A DNA stretch of 13,946 bases, from the NCBI GenBank assembly GCA_947088515.1, contig CAMUHA010000081.1:1-13946 (forward strand), written 5' to 3'. Within the stretch, counting starts at the first letter, position 1, and every line of letters starts with the position of its first letter. The notes under the pieces are model-generated. The model had not been told where the DNA came from, searched no databases, and saw only the letters and a program-made list of their open reading frames with translations. Made by a program: the position numbers and the translations under genes. Source of the DNA: an uncultured bacterium. GTDB lineage: Bacteria; Bacillota; Clostridia; Lachnospirales; Lachnospiraceae. Positions 1 to 5,527 of the stretch are shown here, piece by piece.

Positions 1-327
1 AACATCATTTCTGTAATCTTTCGGAAACAGCGGACGCATGGGCCTGTCTATCACACGACTTGTCAATATGGCATTTTCGGATGCCTTTCCTTCCCTTTTG
101 TTAAAGCCGCCCGGAATTTTTCCTACCGCATATAATTTTTCCTCATATTCCACACTTAAGGGAAAAAAATCAATTCCTTCCCTGGGTTTGTCCGATGCAG
201 TTGCAGTAGACAATACAGTGGTATCACCATAGTGCATAAACGCACATCCGTTTGCCTGTTTTCCCACTCTGTCAATATCTACGCTGAGTGTACGGCCTGC
301 AAGTTCCATCTTAAATGTCTTGTACAT
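1..327 (-). CDS. pnp: Polyribonucleotide nucleotidyltransferase (PNPase), N-terminal part only
   Basis: These are the first 109 codons of PNPase; the gene continues past the left edge. PNPase is a trimeric phosphate-dependent 3'-5' exoribonuclease that degrades mRNA and can add tails in reverse. The visible protein starts MYKTFKMELAGRTLSVD and holds the first RNase PH-like core. Family-typical stretches include GDTTVLSTATAS (about residues 34-45), DFFPLSVEYEEK and PGGFNKREG, then SRVIDRPMRPLFP near residue 90. The start is the ATG at 325-327, preceded by GGAGAG at a good distance. It lies downstream of rpsO, the usual arrangement in bacteria. An intrinsic-terminator-like hairpin sits about 60 nt before the start codon, and I found no promoter between it and the gene, so expression may depend on readthrough. 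No frame break is visible in the part present. Confidence 0.97.
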   Translation of the reverse strand, partial: MYKTFKMELAGRTLSVDIDRVGKQANGCAFMHYGDTTVLSTATASDKPREGIDFFPLSVEYEEKLYAVGKIPGGFNKREGKASENAILTSRVIDRPMRPLFPKDYRNDV

Positions 328-384
328 AATCTCTCTCCTTTTCTACTCTTACCAGCCACCTTTTCACAGACGGCTACATGATAT

Positions 385-413
385 AAAAAGACGGAGCAGT
401 AAATTTGCTCCGC
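385..413 (-). terminator. Intrinsic terminator between rpsO and pnp
   Basis: On the minus strand a perfect 7-bp stem (CGGAGCA/TGCTCCG, extended by a G-U pair) with an A/T-rich 7-nt loop is followed directly by TCTTTTTAT. This has the form of a Rho-independent terminator with a slightly interrupted U-tract. It could end rpsO transcripts partially and throttle entry into pnp. Confidence 0.8.
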
Positions 414-454
414 CTAAAACTACCCTTTTTTGCATACAAACCTATATTTCCAAA

Positions 455-502
455 GCAAACAGACACATACACTTCTTATGCTGGACACATCTGTCTGTTT
501 GC
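455..502 (-). repeat. 11-bp perfect inverted repeat in the rpsO-pnp spacer
   Basis: GCAAACAGACA (455-465) is exactly complementary to TGTCTGTTTGC (492-502), with a 26-nt loop between. As RNA it would form a long hairpin upstream of the terminator at 385-413. In Escherichia coli the rpsO-pnp spacer carries an RNase III-cleaved hairpin through which PNPase represses itself. A similar role here is inference from position and shape only. Confidence 0.6.
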
Positions 503-594
503 CGCCTGTGTAAATGGCAGGCTGCTTAAACTCTTCCGGCTTGTACAATATGGATGGCCATGCGGTCTGCCATATCAGGCTTCGCATGACATGG

Positions 595-861
595 TTACTT
601 TCTAAGTCCCAGTTTATCAATCAAAGCACGGTATCTTTCAATATCCTTATCTTTAAGATAATTAAGAAGACCACGTCTCTGACCTACCATTTTAAACATA
701 CCACGTCTGGAATGATTATCCTTTGGGTGAGCCTTCAAATGCTCGGTAAGCTCCTGGATTCTTGCAGATAATACAGCAATTTGTACCTCTGGTGAACCGG
801 TATCCCCTTCCGTTCTTGCATATTCCTTCATGATAGCTGTTTTCTTTTCCTTAGAAATCAT
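595..861 (-). CDS. rpsO: 30S ribosomal protein S15
   Basis: This 88-residue protein is the usual length of S15 and can be read along its whole length: MISKEKKTAIMKEYA at the start, then TGSPEVQIAVLSARI, the LTEHLKAHPKDNHSRRG segment that contacts 16S rRNA, and VGQRRGLLNYL, ending LGLRK. S15 is a primary binder of the central domain of 16S rRNA, at helices 20-22, and nucleates assembly of the 30S platform. The start is an ATG with AAGGAGGAAG just upstream, a very strong ribosome binding site. The gene has its own promoter (951-979) and a leader of about 80 nt that can fold. S15 controls its own translation in several bacterial groups through unrelated leader structures. pnp follows after a 267-nt spacer. 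Confidence 0.98.
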   Translation of the reverse strand: MISKEKKTAIMKEYARTEGDTGSPEVQIAVLSARIQELTEHLKAHPKDNHSRRGMFKMVGQRRGLLNYLKDKDIERYRALIDKLGLRK

Positions 862-944
862 TTTTCTTCCTCCTTATTTTTAAACGCCGGATGCTAAGAG
901 CTGGTCGGAGTGTCCAAAACTCCGGGCAACGGCTGACCTCACAT
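862..944 (-). promoter_or_regulatory. Structured 5' leader of rpsO, candidate S15 autoregulatory element
   Basis: Transcription from the promoter at 951-979 should start near 944-946, giving a leader of about 80 nt. It holds a hairpin CGGAGT/ACTCCG (919-924 with 906-911, 7-nt loop). Next to it GGTC upstream and GACC downstream can pair and extend the structure. A later GCATCCGGCG could pair with the upstream GCCG, giving pseudoknot-like alternatives. The pairings are seen in the sequence; control by S15 is inferred from gene identity. Confidence 0.45.
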
Positions 945-950
945 TTACCA

Positions 951-979
951 ATCATAGCACAACTTATATACTATGTAAA
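951..979 (-). promoter_or_regulatory. SigA-type promoter of rpsO
   Basis: The minus strand carries TTTACA (974-979), a 17-nt spacer, and TATGAT (951-956). Each box differs from consensus at one base and the spacing is ideal. It starts only about 10 nt after the stop of the NlpC/P60 gene and about 90 nt before rpsO. Confidence 0.8.
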
Positions 980-988
980 GTAATATTT

Positions 989-2050
989 TTAATCATATAA
1001 AATTCTGACCATCTTATGAGGTGTTCTGTAGTTATACGATGAAATCTTAATGCCTGTTTTAGGACTGCTGGCATGAATCACCTGTCCGCTTCCAATATAA
1101 ATGGCTACATGGTTAATCGTTCCGCCCTTGGCATAAAAGACCAAATCTCCCGGCTTTAACTGGTCAGCATCTATTTTGGTCCCTCTGGTTGCCTGTTCCC
1201 TGGATGTTCTTGGAAGAGAAACACCATACTTAGCAAATACACTAAGGACAAACCCGGAGCAATCCGCACCATTCGTCAGACTTGTCCCTCCCCACACATA
1301 AGGGTTGCCCAGAAACTGTTTGGCATACTGGCATAAATCCACTCTTATGTCAGAAACCCCCTGCCCATATAAAAGCTCTGTCAGAGTAACTGCTGTATTT
1401 AATTCTGATTTTACTTCCACATAATCAGAGGATACATAAACCTCTTCGTCATCCAGATAAACTCTTATCCAGCCATCATCCAAAATTTCCACAATGTCAA
1501 GAACTTCTCCTGCCGCCACCTGTGTGACAATTTCAGCCTCAGTACTTGGCTCTTCCCTGATATTCAAAGCGTCCGCTGTTGACACTGCGGTCGCTGATGC
1601 AAGCTCTTCCCCACGCATTTTGGCTTCAAAACCAGTAATAAGATATTCTTCTTTGACATATCCTTCCACCTTACCTGATTTTATATATGCCCATCCATTT
1701 TCCGTGCTTATAATTTCACAGGCAGCGTTCTTAGGCAGCTTGCCTACAAGTTTACCTGATTCATCAGGTTCCTTTCTGATATTTAAGTTATTTTCCGAAA
1801 CATTGCAGATTCCCAGATGGGTGTAGCCCCACAAGGCGCCCTCTGCATTTTTTGCTATTTCCACATATTCAACTTTTGTAAGGGGAGAAATAAATAAGTT
1901 CCCAGCTCCGGCTGTTAATAAGTCTTCCGTTTTATCTGTTGTAACCAGTGTACCTTTCCCATTAAGTTCTGCCGCATAAACAGAAAGCGGTTCTCCCAGA
2001 AGCATTAACGATGTAAGAATACAGACCCCGCAAATCATTTGTTTTTTCAA
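989..2050 (-). CDS. Secreted SH3-NlpC/P60 family cell-wall hydrolase
   Basis: This 353-residue exported protein is predicted to cut peptide stems of peptidoglycan, as NlpC/P60 gamma-D-glutamyl-diamino-acid endopeptidases do. It has a signal peptide with a hydrophobic core at about residues 5-20 and a likely cleavage after VYAA near 27. Two bacterial SH3 domains (about 77-138 and 152-213), each with an LNIR-EP motif, probably bind the wall. The C-terminal NlpC/P60 domain (about 235-353) has catalytic Cys264 in DCSGF, His314 in NHVAIYIG and His326 in VIHAS, so the triad looks intact. The start is TTG at 2048-2050: GGAGG lies 7 nt upstream, whereas the ATG at codon 5 is too far away. A perfect consensus promoter and a WalR-like direct repeat precede it. 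The exact bond cleaved cannot be read from the sequence. Confidence 0.93.
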   Translation of the reverse strand: MKKQMICGVCILTSLMLLGEPLSVYAAELNGKGTLVTTDKTEDLLTAGAGNLFISPLTKVEYVEIAKNAEGALWGYTHLGICNVSENNLNIRKEPDESGKLVGKLPKNAACEIISTENGWAYIKSGKVEGYVKEEYLITGFEAKMRGEELASATAVSTADALNIREEPSTEAEIVTQVAAGEVLDIVEILDDGWIRVYLDDEEVYVSSDYVEVKSELNTAVTLTELLYGQGVSDIRVDLCQYAKQFLGNPYVWGGTSLTNGADCSGFVLSVFAKYGVSLPRTSREQATRGTKIDADQLKPGDLVFYAKGGTINHVAIYIGSGQVIHASSPKTGIKISSYNYRTPHKMVRILYD

Positions 2051-2068
2051 AACTCAACCTCCAAAGTT

Positions 2069-2085
2069 ATTACAAAATTGTTACA
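2069..2085 (-). promoter_or_regulatory. WalR (YycF)-type direct repeat in the 5' UTR of the NlpC/P60 gene
   Basis: The minus strand reads TGTAAC-AATTT-TGTAAT. This fits the B. subtilis WalR consensus TGTWAH-N5-TGTWAH at every fixed position. It lies between the -10 box (2099-2104) and the ribosome binding site, roughly +7 to +23 of the expected transcript. In B. subtilis, sites placed like this tend to go with repression. The match is seen; the regulator is inferred. Confidence 0.55.
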
Positions 2086-2098
2086 AATCAACATGGCT

Positions 2099-2127
2099 AT
2101 TATAACAATTAACACTAAGGATGTCAA
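2099..2127 (-). promoter_or_regulatory. Perfect-consensus SigA promoter of the NlpC/P60 gene
   Basis: TTGACA (2122-2127) and TATAAT (2099-2104) are separated by exactly 17 nt on the minus strand. Both hexamers match the housekeeping consensus fully, so strong basal transcription is expected unless it is repressed. Confidence 0.9.
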
Positions 2128-2194
2128 ATAACTATTTTATTTTTTTACAGAAATATTTTCCATCAGTATAAAACACGCAATATATATTAAATCC

Positions 2195-2224
2195 GGCAAG
2201 AACAATACCGCCCGTATTTTTGCC
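2195..2224 (-). other. Stem-loop just after ribF, possible operon end
   Basis: The minus strand can form GGCAA/TTGCC enclosing AATAC/GTATT with a GGGCG loop. The upstream arm can alternatively pair with TTTTGC just after the ribF stop. There is no good U-tract behind it, so it is a weak terminator candidate. It could instead protect the 3' end of the long operon mRNA. I found no better terminator after ribF. Confidence 0.3.
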
Positions 2225-2245
2225 CATTAATGCCGCAAAATCCCT

Positions 2246-3163
2246 TTAATTAAAATGAAATTCTCTCCCTTGGGCAATATCCTTTTCCATCTGCGCTTTC
2301 AGCTCCTGTACATTCCCAAATTTTAATTCTGGTCTTTTAAATTGTAACAATTCTGTTACAATCTCTTTTCCGTACATATCCCTTTCAAAATCATACAGAT
2401 ATGTCTCCACACTAACAGCTCCTGATTCATTCACCGTAGGCTTATATCCAATATTTGTAATGCCCGGATAAGACATATCCCCCTCATGGACAATGGAATA
2501 ATACACACCTCTTGGCGGAAGCAGCTTTTCTTCCTCCGGATATAAATTTAATGTGGGCATCCCCAGCCGTCTGCCAAGCCGGTTTCCAACAGCTACATGC
2601 CCATTAAAACTATAATACCTGCCAAGAAGCTCCTCCGCAGCAGCCATGTCCCCCTGCTCTACTTTTTCCCTGACAAAAGTGGAGCTGATTTCACGCTCTC
2701 CATAATACACTTTGTCAACTACCTGCACCTGATAGCCAAAGGGGTCTGACATCTGTTGCAAAAGTTCTCTGTTTCCCATCCCCTTATGGCCAAACGATAA
2801 ATCTGCCCCTGCTGCAATATATTTTGTACGCATCTGACCTGCCAGATATTTTTTTACAAAATCCTCTGGCTGTGTAGCTGCTGTTTCTTTATTCAAAGGA
2901 AATTCTATCAGAACATCCATTCCCAGTTTTTCAAACAATTTTCTTTTTTCCTGCCGGGTGGTCAGTTCTTTCCCCTTAACCTGACCAAAAAAAACTGTGG
3001 CAGAAGGATGAAAGGTAAAAGCCACCGCCAAAAGTCCTTTCTCTTTCTGCCTGATAATATAGGAAAGCAGCTGTAAATGCCCTCTGTGAAGGCCATCAAA
3101 CTTTCCAATGGCAACCGCTGTTTTTCCCTCTATCTGAAAATCTGTCTCACAAATAATTTTCAT
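2246..3163 (-). CDS. ribF: Bifunctional riboflavin kinase / FAD synthetase
   Basis: RibF phosphorylates riboflavin to FMN and then adenylylates FMN to FAD in the cytoplasm. The 305-residue length is typical. The N-terminal FAD synthetase domain shows the nucleotidyltransferase signature GKFDGLHRGH (residues 20-29) and a second motif SSTFVREKVEQGD (160-172). The C-terminal riboflavin kinase domain begins near 185 and shows GNRLGRRLGMPTLNLYP (193-209) with the PTLN motif, then RGVYY, VETYLYDF and the closing region rich in charged helix residues. It starts 17 nt after the truB stop; the adjacent ribosome binding site is weak (GAGGG further off, CGGAA nearby), so translation may be partly coupled to truB. 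It is the last gene of the rimP-nusA-infB operon, a common place for ribF next to truB in Firmicutes. Confidence 0.97.
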   Translation of the reverse strand: MKIICETDFQIEGKTAVAIGKFDGLHRGHLQLLSYIIRQKEKGLLAVAFTFHPSATVFFGQVKGKELTTRQEKRKLFEKLGMDVLIEFPLNKETAATQPEDFVKKYLAGQMRTKYIAAGADLSFGHKGMGNRELLQQMSDPFGYQVQVVDKVYYGEREISSTFVREKVEQGDMAAAEELLGRYYSFNGHVAVGNRLGRRLGMPTLNLYPEEEKLLPPRGVYYSIVHEGDMSYPGITNIGYKPTVNESGAVSVETYLYDFERDMYGKEIVTELLQFKRPELKFGNVQELKAQMEKDIAQGREFHFN

Positions 3164-3180
3164 AATTTCCGCAAGCCCTC

Positions 3181-4101
3181 TTACCCTGGCAGAAACATTT
3201 TTACCGGACGAAACAGCTCTTGTTTTTCATCATAGCAATAAATACCATAAAAAATATTTTTATGGCTGTATGCCCGAAACTGCTGGCCATCTTTCAAATC
3301 ATCTGCCGTACTTCTTCCCATATCTGACGATATATCACCTTTTTCCAACTGATTACCATTTTTCAGCCGGCTGTACCCATTCTCATTTATATGAAGTGTT
3401 TGTAACGCTCCAAACATCCTCTCCACCGGAATCAGGGCCGTTTCAAACTCCTGATGGTCTGATAGCTGTTGCAGCTTTGAAAGTGTCCAGGCCTTCTCTA
3501 TCTTAAATTCCCCAACCCTGGTTCTTGTCAGACTTTTCATCACGCCTCCACAGCCAAGAAGCTGTCCAATATCATGACACAGTGTTCTAATATATGTTCC
3601 TTTGGAACATGCTACTTTTATGGTATATTCCGGGTGTTCCTCCTTAAGTATCTCAATCGCATGGATACAAATGGGTCGCGCTTCCCGCTCCACCTCCTGC
3701 CCTTTTCTTGCAAGCTCATAAAGTTTCCTTCCATTTACCTTAAGGGCCGAATACATAGGCGGTATCTGCATTGTTTCCCCCTGGAAGGAAGCAACTGCTT
3801 CTCTCACCTGTTTTGGTGTCACCTGTACATTCCTCTCTTCCAGCACTCTGCCTGAAATATCCTGGGTGTCCGTCACCATTCCCAAACGGAGCACAGCAAT
3901 ATATTCCTTGCCCTGGTCTGTCAGCATATCACAAAGTTTTGTCCCATTTCCCAGACACACAGGAAGAACCCCTACCGCATCCGGGTCAAGGGTTCCTGTG
4001 TGTCCAATTTTTTTCTGTTTACAGATACCTCGAAGCTTTGCCACCACATCATGGGAAGTGTATCCCGCTTCTTTATATACATTAATTATTCCATGGTACA
4101 T
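3181..4101 (-). CDS. truB: tRNA pseudouridine-55 synthase
   Basis: TruB converts U55 in the T-loop of tRNAs to pseudouridine and also acts as a tRNA folding chaperone. The 306-residue protein begins MYHGIINVYKEAGYTSHDVV, the classic TruB start. The catalytic region is KIGHTGTLDPDAVGVLPVCLG, where the Asp of TLDPDA is the expected nucleophile. Further family motifs are KEYIAVLRLGMVTDTQD, IPPMYSALKVNGRKLYELAR and CSKGTYIRTLCHDIGQLLG. A C-terminal PUA-like region follows but diverges. The start chosen is ATG at 4099-4101, with GGAG upstream. A TTG extension to 4137 is in frame but has no binding site and adds residues before the conserved start. A 23-codon ORF with its own AAGGA site overlaps the truB start. 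Confidence 0.96.
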   Translation of the reverse strand: MYHGIINVYKEAGYTSHDVVAKLRGICKQKKIGHTGTLDPDAVGVLPVCLGNGTKLCDMLTDQGKEYIAVLRLGMVTDTQDISGRVLEERNVQVTPKQVREAVASFQGETMQIPPMYSALKVNGRKLYELARKGQEVEREARPICIHAIEILKEEHPEYTIKVACSKGTYIRTLCHDIGQLLGCGGVMKSLTRTRVGEFKIEKAWTLSKLQQLSDHQEFETALIPVERMFGALQTLHINENGYSRLKNGNQLEKGDISSDMGRSTADDLKDGQQFRAYSHKNIFYGIYCYDEKQELFRPVKMFLPG

Positions 4102-4157
4102 ATCTTTTTCATCTCCACATAACTCAAAGACTTCCAAAAGCGCTCAGACACCCGCAT
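4086..4157 (-). CDS. Candidate 23-codon ORF overlapping the truB start
   Basis: The nrnA-truB gap of about 79 nt is long for this tight operon. It contains an ATG (4155-4157) with AAGGA 4 nt upstream and an open frame of 23 codons (MRVSERFWKSL... to ...KICTME). The frame ends at a TAA about 10 nt inside truB. I do not recognise the peptide. If translated, it would bring ribosomes to the truB start and couple truB to upstream translation. It could equally be chance. Confidence 0.3.
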   Translation of the reverse strand: MRVSERFWKSLSYVEMKKICTME

Positions 4158-4180
4158 GACTTCCTTATAACCCGGAAATT

Positions 4181-5149
4181 TTATATATTCTTTCCTGCCG
4201 ACCGCAGCTGTGCCGCAATCTGGTTTGACAGATTATTAACAATATCATGGAAAGTCCCCTGCATATCCGCGCCTGCCGCCCTCTTATGTCCGCCTCCGCC
4301 AAAGAACATGGCAACCTTTGCCACATCCACAATTCCATTTGAGCGCAGGCTTACCTTATACCGCAGTATATCTGTCTGGTACATAAAAATTGCACACTCT
4401 ATTCCTTTGGTGTTCCGAAGCTGATTTACAATCCCTTCCAGGTCATGGGGCTGCGCCCGGTAAAAGCCCATGGTCTTTTTGTCAACCATACTCACCACAC
4501 ATTTCCCATCCATAAACATAATGCTCTCTAAAAGCGCCCTGCCCAATATCTGGTTCTGGACATAGGTCTTCTCATAAAAAGTTTCATCTATCAGACGGGA
4601 AAAATCAAAGCCATAAGCAATCAGCTCCGCCGCAATCCTTAATGTTTTTGGGGAAGTGTTGGAATACTGGAACACGCCTGTGTCATGGACCATTCCCATA
4701 TACAGAGCTTTTGCCGCTTCTATATCCAGCAGTTCTTTATCCCCAATCACATCATAAACCAGTTCACTGGTAGAGCTTGCGTCCGGCGCTATGTAGTTTA
4801 CATCACCACATCCTTTATTGCTGATGTGGTGGTCAATATTAATCCTCTTTTTCGCTCCATCAAAATACTGTTCCGCACTGCCCATTCTTTCTTTTACTGT
4901 ATCCAGCGCAATAAACACATCAAAAACTCCAACCTCTGAAGCAAAATCCGTATGAATGTCATCTATTCCGCTGATACAGGAAAAGATATCTGCCGGCTTC
5001 TCAAGCATTACCTGGATGCAGGCAGAGGGGCATGCCTTTTTTAAATACAGGTAAAGCCCCATAGCTGCCCCAATACAGTCACCATCCGGCCTGATATGGC
5101 CTCCAATTCCAATACTTTCGGCATCCTTTACTTCTTCATAAATATTCAT
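4181..5149 (-). CDS. nrnA: DHH/DHHA1 phosphoesterase, NrnA-type oligoribonuclease / pAp phosphatase
   Basis: NrnA-family enzymes hydrolyse 2-5 nt RNA fragments left by the exonucleases and dephosphorylate 3'-phosphoadenosine 5'-phosphate. The 322-residue length fits. The N-terminal DHH domain has HIRPDGDCIGAAMGL (18-32), an ALDT motif (81-84) and the signature DHH at 106-108; these Asp and His residues bind Mn2+. The C-terminal DHHA1 domain carries the substrate-binding GGGGHKRAAG at 284-293. All expected metal and substrate residues appear to be present. The ATG start has GGAGAG 5 nt upstream and lies 15 nt after the rbfA stop. Its place between rbfA and truB is standard in Firmicutes. With pnp in the same window, the segment encodes two enzymes of the RNA decay end-game. 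Confidence 0.95.
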   Translation of the reverse strand: MNIYEEVKDAESIGIGGHIRPDGDCIGAAMGLYLYLKKACPSACIQVMLEKPADIFSCISGIDDIHTDFASEVGVFDVFIALDTVKERMGSAEQYFDGAKKRINIDHHISNKGCGDVNYIAPDASSTSELVYDVIGDKELLDIEAAKALYMGMVHDTGVFQYSNTSPKTLRIAAELIAYGFDFSRLIDETFYEKTYVQNQILGRALLESIMFMDGKCVVSMVDKKTMGFYRAQPHDLEGIVNQLRNTKGIECAIFMYQTDILRYKVSLRSNGIVDVAKVAMFFGGGGHKRAAGADMQGTFHDIVNNLSNQIAAQLRSAGKNI

Positions 5150-5164
5150 AGCTCTCTCCGATTT

Positions 5165-5527
5165 CTACTGCTCTTTATTTTGAATAACCTCATCTATCAA
5201 TTTAGACATTTTTACGCCATAGGCAATAGACTGATCCACTATAAAACGGATCTCAGGAGTGTTGCGTAAGTTAACCCGCCGCGCCAATTCCTTCCGTATA
5301 AAACCTTCCGCACTGTTTAAACCTTCCAGGGTATCCTTCTGGGCTTTTTCATCGCCATATACACTTACCCATGCCTTACAGGTCTTTAAATCAGGCGCTA
5401 CCTCCACAGAAAGTACAGAAGTCAAAGAACTGACTCTTGGGTCTTTAATTTCCCCCTGTATAATTTCTGCCAGTACTTTCTGCACCTCCCCATTAATCCG
5501 GGTATTTTTCATACTGTTTTTTCTCAC
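5165..5527 (-). CDS. rbfA: 30S ribosome-binding factor A
   Basis: RbfA is a small KH-domain protein that binds the 30S subunit near the 5' helix of 16S rRNA during late maturation and is important in the cold. The 120-residue protein shows the family start TRINGEVQKVLAEIIQGEIKDPR, then SVEVAPDLKTCKAWVSVYG and a C-terminal RRVNLRNTPEIRFIVDQS. The start is GTG at 5525-5527: GGAGG lies 7 nt upstream and the GTG overlaps the infB stop as GTGA, a translational-coupling junction. An ATG five codons in has no comparable site. RbfA sits between infB and nrnA, as in most Firmicutes. Confidence 0.96.
   Translation of the reverse strand: MRKNSMKNTRINGEVQKVLAEIIQGEIKDPRVSSLTSVLSVEVAPDLKTCKAWVSVYGDEKAQKDTLEGLNSAEGFIRKELARRVNLRNTPEIRFIVDQSIAYGVKMSKLIDEVIQNKEQ

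Noticed and set aside
426..455. Possible pnp promoter (TTGCTT, 16 nt, TATGCA) upstream of the terminator
   Set aside because: Both boxes are weak and the spacing is off by one. It is too poor to list as a promoter.
420..620. Minus-strand ORF of 66 codons in the rpsO-pnp spacer
   Set aside because: Its ATG lies inside rpsO with no ribosome binding site. The frame crosses the 11-bp inverted repeat and does not look protein-like.
4102..4137. Longer TruB N-terminus from a TTG start
   Set aside because: No Shine-Dalgarno site precedes the TTG, and the family normally begins at the MYHGIINVY-like sequence, which has GGAG upstream.
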